A stretch of 64,000 nt of DNA, from positions 62,001-126,000 of the forward strand of contig NZ_JAMBNQ010000008.1 in NCBI RefSeq assembly GCF_023715155.1, in the 5' to 3' direction. The notes beneath the pieces were generated by a model. The model worked only from the letters and a program-made list of their open reading frames with translations. It was not told where the DNA came from and searched no databases. Each line of letters opens with the position of its first letter. The first letter of the stretch is position 1. Below are positions 31,067 through 40,608 of this stretch, piece after piece. Both the position numbers and the translations under genes were made by a program. This stretch comes from Neobacillus mesonae. Its GTDB lineage: Bacteria; Bacillota; Bacilli; Bacillales; Cytobacillaceae.

Positions 31067-32191
31067 TTGTCCCAGGAGAATCAATCGTCACTAAGATTTT
31101 CCTTGGAGGAGTCTTTGTGGTTTCGAAAAGGACAGGAAGTCGAGGAACTTTTGTCCATTTCGCTTGATCCGGACATTACCATCCAGGAAAATGATCAATA
31201 TGTAACCATTCGTGGTTCGCTTGAGCTTACCGGCGAATATAAAAGTTGTGAAGTAAGTAATGAAAACGAGGATGAAGGTTATACCTCTCAAAAATTTGTT
31301 GAGACAGTTGCAGAACGTGAGGAAGGAAATTGTGAATTTTCTCATCGCTTCCCAGTTGATATAACCATTCCTAATAACCGGATTCAAAGTATTTATGATA
31401 TTGATGTCCATGTGGAATCGTTTGACTATTCAATACCTGAACGGAGCTGCCTAAAATTGACTGCCGAACTGACCATCAGCGGCCTTTATGGAACAGAGCA
31501 GCAACAGCAGCAGGAAGAAGTACAGGAATTTGAAGTTCTCAACCGCTCAAATGAGGTTCAAGAGGAAGAAGAGGCTGAGGTTGAGGAACCAGCCGTTCCA
31601 ACTAATGAAACGAGCAGCCTATTATTTGAAACAGAAGCAAGAAAACAGCAGGAGGAAGAGCCGGAATTAACATTTCCTAAATTCCCAACCTTTAATTATC
31701 AGCCTGAGGAGCAGGAGGAAGAACCAGAACAGCCGTCATGGCAGTTCCAGGAATATAATCCTTCCTTTAGCCAATCATCATGGCCTTACCAGGAAGCTAG
31801 AAGCGAAAGCAGCCAGCATCTGGATGTAGAGGTGGAGGCAGAAATAGAAGAAAAAGTGGAAGTGGAAGTGGAAGCAGAAGCAGTGGTAGAAAATGAATAT
31901 GAAGAAAGTTCATCCTCTTCCTCTGAAGAAGCACCAAAACAAAAGAAAAAGCTTTTTTCCAAAAATAAAACGATGACCCTGACAGAATTCTTTGCCCGTA
32001 AGGACGAAGGAACCGCACAGGTGAAACTAAAAGTGTGTATTGTTCAAAAAGGTGATACGGTAGATAGTCTAGCTGAACGGTATGATGTATCTGTCCATAA
32101 TCTGCTCCGTGTTAACAATCTTGACTTAAATCAAGATGTATATGAAGGACAGGTGCTATATGTACCGGCTGCATCACTTGCAAAAAAATAA
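31067..32191 (+). CDS. spoVID: SpoVID, spore coat morphogenetic protein
   Basis: A 374-residue mother-cell protein that helps encase the forespore in coat. The N-terminal domain matches SpoVID (LRFSLEESLWFRKGQEVEEL, then ISLDPDITIQENDQYVTIRG). The middle is a very acidic low-complexity region with Glu, Gln and Ser runs. A C-terminal LysM domain spans about 325-371 (VQKGDTVDSLAERYDVSVHN). The start is TTG at 31067, 6 bases after AAAGGAGGA. It is clearly shorter than B. subtilis SpoVID (about 575 residues), the loss being in the variable middle. Confidence 0.93.
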   Translation: MSQENQSSLRFSLEESLWFRKGQEVEELLSISLDPDITIQENDQYVTIRGSLELTGEYKSCEVSNENEDEGYTSQKFVETVAEREEGNCEFSHRFPVDITIPNNRIQSIYDIDVHVESFDYSIPERSCLKLTAELTISGLYGTEQQQQQEEVQEFEVLNRSNEVQEEEEAEVEEPAVPTNETSSLLFETEARKQQEEEPELTFPKFPTFNYQPEEQEEEPEQPSWQFQEYNPSFSQSSWPYQEARSESSQHLDVEVEAEIEEKVEVEVEAEAVVENEYEESSSSSSEEAPKQKKKLFSKNKTMTLTEFFARKDEGTAQVKLKVCIVQKGDTVDSLAERYDVSVHNLLRVNNLDLNQDVYEGQVLYVPAASLAKK

Positions 32192-32271
32192 TGGTATAAA
32201 AAAGAGCGGGCGGGTTGGTGATAGACCTGCTCTGCTTCTTTTATAGATTTTTAAGAGAGAGTTGAGTTCAT

Positions 32272-33324
32272 ATGAATGACTCGAACCGTCTTGAAGCATT
32301 GGCCCCTATTCTGGAACAATATCATATTGAGCCGCATTTTATAGAAGATTATGGAAGCATTCAAAAGATTTACTCTAATAAAGGGACATTTGCTTTGAAA
32401 AAAATTGCTCCAACAGCCGGAACAGATTTTATTCGCCATGTGCATTATTTGTATCAAAAAGGGTTTAACCGGATTGTTCCAATTTACCCGACAATGGACG
32501 GCAGGTATGCTGTGCTTCATAATCAATTCCTATATTATCTTATGCCATGGATGGCCAATGAAAGTCGTGATCAAAAAAGTCAACAATTATTTAGGGAGCT
32601 GGCACGCCTTCATACACTTTCCACTAAGGAAATGACCATTAACAAAGAAGAACGAAACGAGCACTATGAAAAAACGATACAACAGCTTGATAAACACCAA
32701 GAATTCCTTGATGGCTTTATTGATGTTTGTGAAAGACAAACCTATATGTCTCCCTTCGAATTGTTATTCTGCTTATATTACAATGAGATTAGCCAGGCAC
32801 TTCGTTTTTCAAAAGAAAAGTTCGAAGAATGGTATGAAAATACGAAGGATAACGAGAAAGCCAGAGCGGTCGTTGCTCATGGAAAGCTGTCTCCTGACCA
32901 CTTTCTTTTTGATGAAAGAGGCTACGGTTATTTTATTAACTTTGAAAATGCTTCATATGGGTCGCCCATCCATGACCTGTTACCTTTTATCTCAAGGTCG
33001 CTCAGCACAGGTCCTAGGAGGAGTGATGATACAGTAGATTTGATTTACCATTATTTCAAGTACTTTCCTTTTAGGGAAGAAGAGAAGCTATTATTCTATA
33101 GTTATTTAGCCTATCCGATCCCTATTATCCAAACAATTGAGAAATATTACCGAAAACAGCGTCCTAAAAATGAGTTGAAGTATGTACGTATGCTTCAGCA
33201 GCGTTACTGGCATTTAAAAAATACAGAGTATGTTGTTATGAGAATGACCGAAATTGAAAAACAACAGCAGGAAGCGAGTAATGCAGCCCAGCAAACAGAA
33301 GAAGGAGCCCAACAGCAGCAGTAA
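32272..33324 (+). CDS. ysxE: YsxE, spore coat kinase-like protein
   Basis: A 350-residue protein of the CotS/YsxE group, with an aminoglycoside-phosphotransferase-like fold. The lysine in TFALKKIAP and the loop VVAHGKLSPDHFLFDERGYG fit that fold, but the usual catalytic HGDLHxxN is altered (HGKLSPDH), so kinase activity is doubtful. It ends in a glutamine-rich tail. It directly follows spoVID as in B. subtilis and is likely a coat-associated protein co-expressed with it. Confidence 0.88.
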   Translation: MNDSNRLEALAPILEQYHIEPHFIEDYGSIQKIYSNKGTFALKKIAPTAGTDFIRHVHYLYQKGFNRIVPIYPTMDGRYAVLHNQFLYYLMPWMANESRDQKSQQLFRELARLHTLSTKEMTINKEERNEHYEKTIQQLDKHQEFLDGFIDVCERQTYMSPFELLFCLYYNEISQALRFSKEKFEEWYENTKDNEKARAVVAHGKLSPDHFLFDERGYGYFINFENASYGSPIHDLLPFISRSLSTGPRRSDDTVDLIYHYFKYFPFREEEKLLFYSYLAYPIPIIQTIEKYYRKQRPKNELKYVRMLQQRYWHLKNTEYVVMRMTEIEKQQQEASNAAQQTEEGAQQQQ

Positions 33325-33343
33325 TCTGCAGGCAGGGCTCCTT
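33302..33343. terminator. Possible terminator hairpin at the ysxE end
   Basis: AAGGAGCCC and GGGCTCCTT form a perfect 9-bp inverted repeat around the ysxE stop, with an inner GCAG/CTGC. There is no good T run on either side, so termination is uncertain. Confidence 0.35.
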
Positions 33344-33530
33344 AAATAATTTCAAAATAAATCGAAATGGCAATCACGATAAATAATGATAATAATAACA
33401 CATCAAAGACGGTTGGAAGAAAGATGGTCCGAAGAAATTGAAAAATAATAAATGGAACAATTAATTGACCGCTCCACTTGCGAAACGTTTGAAACCAGGG
33501 ACGGTATTTAAACTTTTGAAAATTCCTCAC
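33342..33530 (-). CDS. Small membrane protein of unknown function (62 residues)
   Basis: A short minus-strand gene starting at GTG 33530 with a strong GGGGAGG exactly 8 bases upstream. The product has a basic N-terminal part (VRNFQKFKYRPWFQTFRKW) and then two hydrophobic stretches, LIVPFIIFQFLRTIF and DVLLLSLFIVIAISIYF, so it should sit in the membrane. A much longer reading frame extends upstream, but it would run backwards through the valS T-box and is not credible. I do not recognise the family. Confidence 0.6.
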   Translation of the reverse strand: MRNFQKFKYRPWFQTFRKWSGQLIVPFIIFQFLRTIFLPTVFDVLLLSLFIVIAISIYFEII

Positions 33531-33644
33531 CAGAAAAACCTCCCCTTTCCCAAATATTACATTCAGTTTATGTATATTCCCAAGTTGTGTGCACCTTTCC
33601 GAAAATAGCATATAGTATAAAAAAGAATAATTTTGGTTAACATG

Positions 33645-33673
33645 TTGACGTAACAAAATCTTTTGGATAGTAT
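33645..33673 (+). promoter_or_regulatory. Sigma-A promoter of the valS leader
   Basis: TTGACG (33645-33650), 17-base spacer, TAGTAT (33668-33673), just before the T-box leader. The opposite-facing small gene starts about 115 bases to the left. Confidence 0.75.
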
Positions 33674-33689
33674 TACTATTGTAAAATGA

Positions 33690-33954
33690 AAAAAAGCAAT
33701 GACAGGGAAGAGTACGATGCTTACCTGCTTTAAGAGAGGGAAACCAATAGCTGCGAGGTTTCCTAAGCAAAACATCGGAAGGTCGCCCATGAGCTTCTTC
33801 TGTAAGATGCCGAATGACGGGCAAGGTAGCAGAAGACGGAGGAAATCCGTTATCCAGAGAAGTGCCAATCATGTTTTTTGATTGGAAAAAAGGTGGTACC
33901 GCGAAACAAACTCCATTCGTCCTTTTACGGGCGAACGGGGTTTTTTTTTTTTTT
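33690..33954 (+). promoter_or_regulatory. T-box leader of valS
   Basis: The leader carries the T-box core GGTGGTACCGCG at 33892-33903 followed by a strong terminator, the normal layout for tRNA-sensing control. Upstream lie a GAAGAGTACGA element near the start of stem I and AGAGAGGG further on. A GTC at 33782-33784 is a plausible valine specifier codon. Uncharged tRNA-Val should stabilise the antiterminator and allow valS to be read. Confidence 0.92.
33911..33954 (+). terminator. T-box controlled terminator
   Basis: CTCCATTCGTCC pairs with GGGCGAACGGGG around TTTTAC, followed by fourteen T. Confidence 0.9.
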
Positions 33955-34000
33955 AGAAAAAAGGCAAACCGCCTTATGGAATAAAGGAGGCAGAAATTAG

Positions 34001-36643
34001 ATGGAAACAAAAGAAGTAACAATGCCTACCAAATACGACCCGCAAACAATTGAAAAAGGGCGTTATGAATGGTGGTTAAAAGGCAAGTTTTTTGAGGCAA
34101 AAGATGATGAAGGGAAACAGCCGTATACAATCGTCATCCCGCCGCCAAATGTAACAGGTAAACTGCATTTAGGTCATGCATGGGATACAACCCTGCAGGA
34201 TATTCTTACCCGCATGAAGAGAATGCAGGGGCAGGACGTGCTTTGGCTGCCGGGCATGGACCATGCCGGAATCGCTACTCAAGCAAAGGTAGAGGCAAAG
34301 CTTCGCAGTGAAGGCAAGAGCCGTTATGATCTTGGCCGCGAAAAGTTTGTTGAAGAAACATGGAAGTGGAAAGAAGAGTACGCTTCTCATATCCGCGAGC
34401 AATGGGCTAAATTAGGACTGGGCCTCGACTACTCACGCGAGCGTTTCACATTGGATGAAGGCTTATCCAAGGCTGTACGCGAGGTTTTTGTAACCCTTTA
34501 TAAAAAAGGCCTGATTTATCGAGGAGAATATATTATTAACTGGGATCCGTCAACAAAGACAGCCTTATCCGATATCGAGGTAATTTATAAAGATGTGCAA
34601 GGTGCTTTCTATCATATGAATTATCCATTATCAGATGGCTCAGGCTCTATCGAGATTGCCACAACTCGTCCGGAGACCATGCTGGGAGACACAGCAGTTG
34701 CGGTTCACCCTAAAGATGACAGATACAAGCATTTAATTGGTAAAACCGTGATTCTGCCAATCGTTGGCAGGGAAATTCCGATTGTTGGCGATGAATATGT
34801 TGATATGGAATTCGGTTCAGGGGCGGTCAAAATTACACCGGCACATGACCCAAATGATTTTGAAGTAGGCAACCGTCACAATCTTGAACGCGTTCTTGTC
34901 ATGAATGAAGACGGTACAATGAATGAAAAAGCCGGTAAATACCAAGGAATGGATCGTTTTGAATGCCGCAAGCAGATTGTAAAAGATCTTCAAGAAATAG
35001 GGGTTCTCTTTAAAATTGAAGACCATCTGCATTCTGTCGGCCACTCTGAACGAAGCGGTGCAGTTGTAGAGCCATATCTTTCTACACAATGGTTTGTTAA
35101 AATGCAGCCGCTTGCCGATGCGGCAATTGCCCTTCAGCAAAAAGAAGACAAAGTTCATTTTGTACCAGACCGTTTTGAAAAAACATATCTTCATTGGATG
35201 GAAAATATCCGCGACTGGTGTATATCCCGACAGCTGTGGTGGGGCCATCGAATCCCTGCTTGGTACCACAAGGAAACGGGTGAAGTATATGTTGACCATG
35301 AGCCGCCAAAAGATATCGAGAATTGGGAACAGGATCCAGATGTCTTAGATACATGGTTCAGCTCTGCATTATGGCCATTTTCAACAATGGGCTGGCCTGA
35401 TAAGGAAGCTTTCGATTTTAAACGCTACTTCCCAACTGGTGCCCTTGTAACCGGTTATGATATTATCTTCTTCTGGGTTTCCAGGATGATTTTCCAAAGT
35501 GTTGAGTTTACTGGAAAGCGTCCATTTAAAGATGTGCTGATTCATGGCCTAGTACGTGATGAACAAGGGCGTAAGATGAGTAAATCCCTTGGTAATGGCG
35601 TGGATCCTATGGATGTTATTGACCAATATGGTGCAGATGCTCTAAGGTATTTCTTGTCAACCGGAACTTCTCCTGGCCAAGATTTACGCTATAGTACTGA
35701 AAAGGTGGAGTCTGTTTGGAATTTTGCCAATAAGATTTGGAATGCTTCCCGTTTTGCCTTAATGAATATGAATGGCTTAACCTATGAAGAAATTGATTTT
35801 AGCGGGGAAAAATCTGTTGCCGACAAATGGATCTTAACACGATTAAATGAAACGATTGACCATGTAACCAAACTTTCAGACCGCTATGAATTTGGTGAAG
35901 TAGGCCGTGCCCTTTATAACTTCATCTGGGATGACTTCTGTGATTGGTATATTGAAATGGCGAAGCTTCCGCTGTATGGTGAAGATGAAGCGGCCAAGAA
36001 AACAACACGTTCGATCTTAGCCTTTGTGCTTGACCAAACCATGCGTTTATTGCATCCGTTCATGCCATTTATAACGGAGGAAATTTGGCAAAACCTTCCT
36101 CATGAAGGAGAATCCATTACACAGGCAAAATGGCCGGAGGTAACACAGGAGCTTACTGATGACGCAGCAGCACAGGAAATGAAACTGTTGGTGGAAATGA
36201 TCCGCGCTGTACGGAATATTCGCGCCGAAGTGAATACTCCATTAAGCAAGAAAATTAAAATGATTGTGAAAGCAAAGGATGAAACGATTCTAGGTACAAT
36301 CGAGAGGAATCGTGCGTACATCGAACGTTTCTGTAATCCTGAACAATTACAAATGGGCATCGATGTTGAAATCCCTGAAAAGGCTATGACAGCCGTTATT
36401 ACCGGTGTAGAAATCATCCTTCCGCTTGAAGGTTTAATCAATATTGACGAAGAAATTGCCCGCTTAGAAAAAGAATTGGATAAATTAAATAAAGAAGTTG
36501 AAAGAGTGCAAAAGAAATTAAGCAATGAAGGCTTTATGAAAAAAGCACCAGAACATGTAGTGGCTGAAGAGCGTGCAAAAGAGAAAGACTACCTAGAAAA
36601 GAGAAGTATTGTGGAAGGCCGGATAAAAGAATTAAGAGGTTAA
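34001..36643 (+). CDS. valS: Valyl-tRNA synthetase
   Basis: An 880-residue class I synthetase. The HIGH motif is HLGHA (about 56-60) and the KMSKS motif is near residue 526 ([17 protein letters not shown]). An editing domain lies between them, an anticodon-binding domain follows, and the C-terminus is a coiled-coil arm ([20 protein letters not shown]). AAAGGAGG precedes the ATG. Control is by the T-box upstream. A hairpin with a T run lies between it and folC. Confidence 0.97.
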   Translation: METKEVTMPTKYDPQTIEKGRYEWWLKGKFFEAKDDEGKQPYTIVIPPPNVTGKLHLGHAWDTTLQDILTRMKRMQGQDVLWLPGMDHAGIATQAKVEAKLRSEGKSRYDLGREKFVEETWKWKEEYASHIREQWAKLGLGLDYSRERFTLDEGLSKAVREVFVTLYKKGLIYRGEYIINWDPSTKTALSDIEVIYKDVQGAFYHMNYPLSDGSGSIEIATTRPETMLGDTAVAVHPKDDRYKHLIGKTVILPIVGREIPIVGDEYVDMEFGSGAVKITPAHDPNDFEVGNRHNLERVLVMNEDGTMNEKAGKYQGMDRFECRKQIVKDLQEIGVLFKIEDHLHSVGHSERSGAVVEPYLSTQWFVKMQPLADAAIALQQKEDKVHFVPDRFEKTYLHWMENIRDWCISRQLWWGHRIPAWYHKETGEVYVDHEPPKDIENWEQDPDVLDTWFSSALWPFSTMGWPDKEAFDFKRYFPTGALVTGYDIIFFWVSRMIFQSVEFTGKRPFKDVLIHGLVRDEQGRKMSKSLGNGVDPMDVIDQYGADALRYFLSTGTSPGQDLRYSTEKVESVWNFANKIWNASRFALMNMNGLTYEEIDFSGEKSVADKWILTRLNETIDHVTKLSDRYEFGEVGRALYNFIWDDFCDWYIEMAKLPLYGEDEAAKKTTRSILAFVLDQTMRLLHPFMPFITEEIWQNLPHEGESITQAKWPEVTQELTDDAAAQEMKLLVEMIRAVRNIRAEVNTPLSKKIKMIVKAKDETILGTIERNRAYIERFCNPEQLQMGIDVEIPEKAMTAVITGVEIILPLEGLINIDEEIARLEKELDKLNKEVERVQKKLSNEGFMKKAPEHVVAEERAKEKDYLEKRSIVEGRIKELRG

Positions 36644-36654
36644 AAAGTAAACAT

Positions 36655-36697
36655 GGTGAGGCGAATTTATTCCAAATTCGTCTCGCCATTATTTTTT
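36655..36697 (+). terminator. Terminator or attenuator between valS and folC
   Basis: GGTGAGGCGAATTT pairs with AAATTCGTCTCGCC (14 bp, two G-U pairs) around ATTCC, followed by ATTATTTTTT. It lies 19 bases before folC, so some readthrough must occur or folC has another promoter. Confidence 0.75.
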
Positions 36698-36715
36698 AAA
36701 AAAGGGGTGTATGGA

Positions 36716-38038
36716 ATGTTTGCTACATATGAAGAAGCCCTAAAGTGGATTCATGGAAGACTTAGATTAGGAATAAAACCAGGTTTAAAACGAATGGAAT
36801 GGATGATGGACAAACTTGGATCTCCAGAGAAAAAGATGAAAACTGTTCATATCGGCGGTACGAATGGGAAGGGGTCAACTGTAACATTTCTGCGTTCGAT
36901 TTTGCAGGAAGCTGGATATACTGTGGGTACGTTTACCTCTCCTTATATTGAGCACTTTAATGAGCGTATCAGTGTGAATGGAAAGCCGGTTACTGATCAG
37001 GAAATCCTTGATTTAACGAATATAATCGTTCCGTTGGCAGATGAATTGGAGGGGACTGATCTTGGCGGACCTTCGGAGTTTGAAGTAATCACCGCGATGT
37101 CATTTTATTATTTTGCTCAAAATGCCAATGTTGATATTGTCCTTTACGAAGTAGGTTTAGGAGGAAGATTGGACTCTACAAACATCATTCATCCTTTAGC
37201 CTCCATCATTACGAATATTGGACTTGATCATACAAACATTCTTGGTGACACGTATGAGAAAATTGCCTTTGAAAAAGCGGGAATTATTAAGGAAAAAACT
37301 CCGATTTTCACTGCAGTCAAACATCCAGGGGCAATGAGGGTAATAAAAGAAAAAGCTGAACAAATGGCAGCTCCTTTCTACCGTTTAGACCATGACTTCT
37401 TTATTTATGATCATAAATCAATTCAAAAAGGGGAAGTTTTCAGCTTAAAAACTAATATGGTCGAGTTAAAACAGCTTGAAATCAGCATGATTGGACAACA
37501 CCAAACGGAAAATGCGGCTCTTGCCATTTGTGCAGCTTTATATTTGGACCAAGCGAATCTGTTCCATATATCTGAACAGGCTATTCGGACGGGGTTAAGA
37601 AACGGCTACTGGCCGGGAAGATTTGAAGTCCTTTCTGAAAAGCCGCTGGTCATTATCGATGGTGCCCATAATGATGAGGGAATCACCACTCTGGTTCACG
37701 AACTGTCAACACGTTTTTCTGACCGCAGGATCCATATTGTTTTTGCTGCTCTAAAAGATAAAAAGTATGACAAAATGATTGCTAAGCTTGACCAAGCAGC
37801 AGATAAAATATCTTTTGTGAATTTTGATTACCCGCGTGCAGCGAAAGCAGAAGACTTTTTGAAAATTAGCGATTCAGCAGATAAATTGGCAGTTGATGAC
37901 TGGAAAACCTACCTGCAAGAGGAGATTCAAACCATTGCAGATGACAGCATGTTAGTTGTCACAGGTTCTCTTTATTTTATTTCTGAGGCAAAGCCAGTTT
38001 TATGTAAAAATTTGAAAAATATGACGATTTCTTTATGA
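36716..38038 (+). CDS. folC: Folylpolyglutamate synthase / dihydrofolate synthase
   Basis: A 440-residue Mur-ligase-like enzyme that adds glutamate to folates. It has the ATP loop VHIGGTNGKGSTVTFL (about 45-60), the TSPYIEHFNERIS segment, YEVGLGGRLDSTN and the C-terminal IIDGAHNDEG. The ATG at 36716 follows AAAAGGGGTG; an in-frame codon at 36653 would overlap the hairpin before it. In B. subtilis comC follows; here the accessory region begins after this gene. Confidence 0.95.
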   Translation: MFATYEEALKWIHGRLRLGIKPGLKRMEWMMDKLGSPEKKMKTVHIGGTNGKGSTVTFLRSILQEAGYTVGTFTSPYIEHFNERISVNGKPVTDQEILDLTNIIVPLADELEGTDLGGPSEFEVITAMSFYYFAQNANVDIVLYEVGLGGRLDSTNIIHPLASIITNIGLDHTNILGDTYEKIAFEKAGIIKEKTPIFTAVKHPGAMRVIKEKAEQMAAPFYRLDHDFFIYDHKSIQKGEVFSLKTNMVELKQLEISMIGQHQTENAALAICAALYLDQANLFHISEQAIRTGLRNGYWPGRFEVLSEKPLVIIDGAHNDEGITTLVHELSTRFSDRRIHIVFAALKDKKYDKMIAKLDQAADKISFVNFDYPRAAKAEDFLKISDSADKLAVDDWKTYLQEEIQTIADDSMLVVTGSLYFISEAKPVLCKNLKNMTISL

Positions 38039-38100
38039 CAATTTTTTTATAATTTGGTAAAATAATATTATCTTGAATTCAAATTAAGGAGGGGAAGCAG

Positions 38101-39810
38101 ATGGAAATTAAGCCGCAAATAAAAACTGCAGCTTTCCTGATGTGGATTTTAATGGTTCCAGCAGGTTTATGGTTTACCTATACATCCTACCCTCCTCAAT
38201 TCTCCGGCAATTGGCTTGATCTGCTTGCATTTTTGCTGCTAATTTCGCTGGTTGCCGGCATGCCGATTGTTATCAATAACATGTTTATCTTTTTAATTCA
38301 GTGGGTTGCCTTGGCTGTCTTTTTAAAATTTGGTTTATTTGTAGAAATAATTTTTGCCCAAGTCTCATTGGTTGTTTTACTGTTACGATTAAAAGTTTTT
38401 GAAAAAGATCAATGGTTTCGCTACCCGCTTAATTTAAACATGATTTTTATGGTATCTTTTGTAAGCGGTGTGATTTATTTTGCTCTTGGGGGTGAAATCT
38501 CTCCTAATCTATCAGACAATCATAATGCCATTTGGCTTGCTTTCCTGTATGCAATTGTAAGTTATCTCTTAAATCAAATCATCATCACTATCCATCTCTA
38601 TTTTATTTTTAAAGAGCCTTTTCTGGGAAAAGACTTTATTGTTGAAACGATTACGACATTCATCACCCTGCCAATTGGTATTGTGCTCTATATTCTCTAT
38701 AAACAGGTGGGTTTATTAGCACTTTTATTTGTAGGTGCCCCGTTTATCAGTATATCTATCATTTTTAATCTCTATTATTCTAGTCAAAAAGTAAATCATT
38801 ATTTGCAAAAGGCAGCAGAAATTGGTCATCAAATGGCTGAGCATTTGCATGTGGATGATGTATTGAATCTATTTATCGAGAAGCTATGCGAAATGCTTCC
38901 CGTTGATTATGCATATATATTGGAATTAAAGAATGATGAACTTAAGCTGGTTCGGAGAATGGAATCGGGACTTGCCTTATCAAAAGATATGCCTTCTTTA
39001 AAATTAAGTGAGGGAATCAGCGGGCTTGTACGTTCAAATCGTAAAGCTTTGATTTTTGCGAAAAGGAAAGAATGGCTGCCATATGCAAACGGCTATATTC
39101 CGATGGAAGCTGAAAGTATATTAAGTGTTCCAATTGAGAGAAGCCAGAATTTAATAGGTGTGCTCGTTCTGGCTTCGAAAAAAAAGCGGGCATATGAAAA
39201 ATATCAGCTGATGATTCTCGATATCTTATGCTCCTATTTTGCTGTGGCAATGGAAAATGCGAGGCATTATGAACATACGAAAATGCAAAGTGAACACTGC
39301 TCATTAACGAAATTATATAATTATCATTACTTTGAAAGTGTATTGAACCAGGAATTTGATAAATTAATACACTTCGAACGTCACCAGCTTTCATTGATCA
39401 TTCTCGATATTGACCATTTTAAAGCTATTAATGATACATATGGCCATCAAAGCGGGAATGAAATTCTATTAGAATTAGCTTGCAGATTAAAGCAGGTTGT
39501 GGGGGATTTCGGCACTGTTGCACGATATGGAGGAGAGGAGTTTGTTGTTCTGCTGCCAGACAGTTCAAAAGACGAATCAGTCCAAATGGCCGAACAAATC
39601 AGGCAAGCCGTCGGCACCTGGCCTTTTACTTTAAAACAATCTTTGGACACAACCCAGCGGCAGGTCAAAATGACTGTTTCAATCGGTGTAGCTACTGCAC
39701 CGGAAGATGCGGAAGATGCCCTGGCATTAGTCAGGCATGCAGACAGGGCCTTGTATGTGGGAGCGAAGCGGGCAGGACGGAATCGGGTAGCGGAATATTC
39801 ATCATGTTAA
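38101..39810 (+). CDS. Membrane GAF-GGDEF diguanylate cyclase
   Basis: A 569-residue protein. The first 230 residues form about seven to eight membrane helices of a sensor-like type. A GAF domain follows (about 245-390, LIGVLVLASKKK) and then a GGDEF domain. The active site is intact as RYGGEEFVVLLP (Arg about 475), with LIILDIDHFKAINDTYGH holding the metal-binding Asp. The RxxD product-inhibition site is not present at the usual place before it. It should make cyclic di-GMP. AAGGAGGGG precedes the ATG. It stands just before the IS200-like element and the pilus locus, whose PilB has a c-di-GMP-type N-terminal domain. Confidence 0.9.
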   Translation: MEIKPQIKTAAFLMWILMVPAGLWFTYTSYPPQFSGNWLDLLAFLLLISLVAGMPIVINNMFIFLIQWVALAVFLKFGLFVEIIFAQVSLVVLLLRLKVFEKDQWFRYPLNLNMIFMVSFVSGVIYFALGGEISPNLSDNHNAIWLAFLYAIVSYLLNQIIITIHLYFIFKEPFLGKDFIVETITTFITLPIGIVLYILYKQVGLLALLFVGAPFISISIIFNLYYSSQKVNHYLQKAAEIGHQMAEHLHVDDVLNLFIEKLCEMLPVDYAYILELKNDELKLVRRMESGLALSKDMPSLKLSEGISGLVRSNRKALIFAKRKEWLPYANGYIPMEAESILSVPIERSQNLIGVLVLASKKKRAYEKYQLMILDILCSYFAVAMENARHYEHTKMQSEHCSLTKLYNYHYFESVLNQEFDKLIHFERHQLSLIILDIDHFKAINDTYGHQSGNEILLELACRLKQVVGDFGTVARYGGEEFVVLLPDSSKDESVQMAEQIRQAVGTWPFTLKQSLDTTQRQVKMTVSIGVATAPEDAEDALALVRHADRALYVGAKRAGRNRVAEYSSC

Positions 39811-39899
39811 AAAACGGAATACAAGAGCAGTTTCATTTGGAGCTGCTTTTAATTACGACTTTAGTCCGTTGAGCTCGCGATAGCGTGCGAAACAAAAAA

Positions 39900-39918
39900 C
39901 CACCTGCTATGCGGGTGG
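39900..39918 (+). repeat. Left-end hairpin of the IS200 element
   Basis: CCACCTGC and GCGGGTGG form an 8-bp stem (one G-U pair) around TAT. Such subterminal hairpins are the sites TnpA recognises. Confidence 0.75.
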
Positions 39919-39943
39919 GTGACAAGTGGTTAGACCAAACAAA

Positions 39944-40008
39944 AAACTCACTTTTTTCTATAATAGAGATTGTTCAAGCCTCTATAATTTAGAAAGGAAA
40001 GTGAGTTT
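39944..40008 (+). promoter_or_regulatory. Long hairpin hiding the tnpA ribosome site
   Basis: AAACTCACTTT (39944-39954) pairs perfectly with AAAGTGAGTTT (39998-40008), with an inner TCTATAATAGAG / CTCTATAATTTAGA pairing. The 3' arm contains the AAAGGAAAGTGAG ribosome site and ends 2 bases before the TTG start. IS200 elements are known to limit TnpA synthesis by such a structure. Confidence 0.7.
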
Positions 40009-40009
40009 A

Positions 40010-40465
40010 TTGGCAAACAAAGCAAATAGTTTGGCACATACAAAATGGTTATGCAAGTACCATATTGTGTTCACTCCAAAGTATAGACGAAAAATAATTT
40101 ACAATCAATATAGAAAGAGTATAGGTGAAATATTACGAACGCTTTGTAACTATAAAGGTGTTGAAATAATAGAAGGTCACCTCATGCCAGACCATGTTCA
40201 TATGTTGGTAAGTATTCCGCCCAAAATATCTGTTTCAAGTTTCATGGGATATTTAAAAGGTAAAAGCGCATTAATGGTTTTCGACAAGCATGCAAATTTA
40301 AAATATAAATTCGGAAATCGGCATTTTTGGGCTGAAGGATATTATGTGAGCACAGTAGGATTAAACGAAGCAACGATAAAAAAATATATCCAAGATCAAG
40401 AAAAACATGATATAGCATTAGATAAATTAAGTGTAAAAGAATATACAGACCCTTTCAAAGGGTAG
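40010..40465 (+). CDS. tnpA: IS200-type transposase TnpA (Y1 HUH family)
   Basis: A 151-residue single-strand transposase. The N-terminal WLCKYHIVFTPKYRRK is typical. The metal-binding HUH motif is in GHLMPDHVHMLV, and the catalytic tyrosine is expected in KKYIQDQEKHD. Start is TTG at 40010 after AAAGGAAAGTGAG, giving MANKANSLAHTKW; a longer in-frame start at 39926 would lie across the regulatory hairpin. Length is full for the family, so the copy appears intact. Confidence 0.93.
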   Translation: MANKANSLAHTKWLCKYHIVFTPKYRRKIIYNQYRKSIGEILRTLCNYKGVEIIEGHLMPDHVHMLVSIPPKISVSSFMGYLKGKSALMVFDKHANLKYKFGNRHFWAEGYYVSTVGLNEATIKKYIQDQEKHDIALDKLSVKEYTDPFKG

Positions 40466-40587
40466 CAAGTAATACCAATACCCTTTAAGGGGTGGCAAAA
40501 GCGGCAAAGGCAATAGAGGCTTGAATTAAATGAAAGCCAGCGCCTTTAGACGCTGGCCGGTAATATAGGCTTATAGCCGTTGTTCAA

Positions 40588-40608
40588 ACCACCCGTTGGA
40601 CGGGTGGT
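40588..40608 (+). repeat. Right-end hairpin of the IS200 element
   Basis: ACCACCCGT and ACGGGTGGT form a perfect 9-bp stem around TGG. Another hairpin, GCCAGCG/CGCTGGC at 40536-40557, lies just inside. Confidence 0.75.

Noticed and set aside
33342..34022. A 226-codon minus-strand open frame covering the valS leader
   Set aside because: Its upstream two-thirds are the complement of the valS T-box and promoter. Only the last 62 codons have their own ribosome site, so just those are annotated.
34817..35299. 160-codon minus-strand frame inside valS
   Set aside because: Shadow frame within the catalytic part of valS; no independent support.
36100..36525. 141-codon minus-strand frame in the 3' part of valS
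   Set aside because: It is the complement of the coiled-coil coding region; low complexity explains the missing stops.
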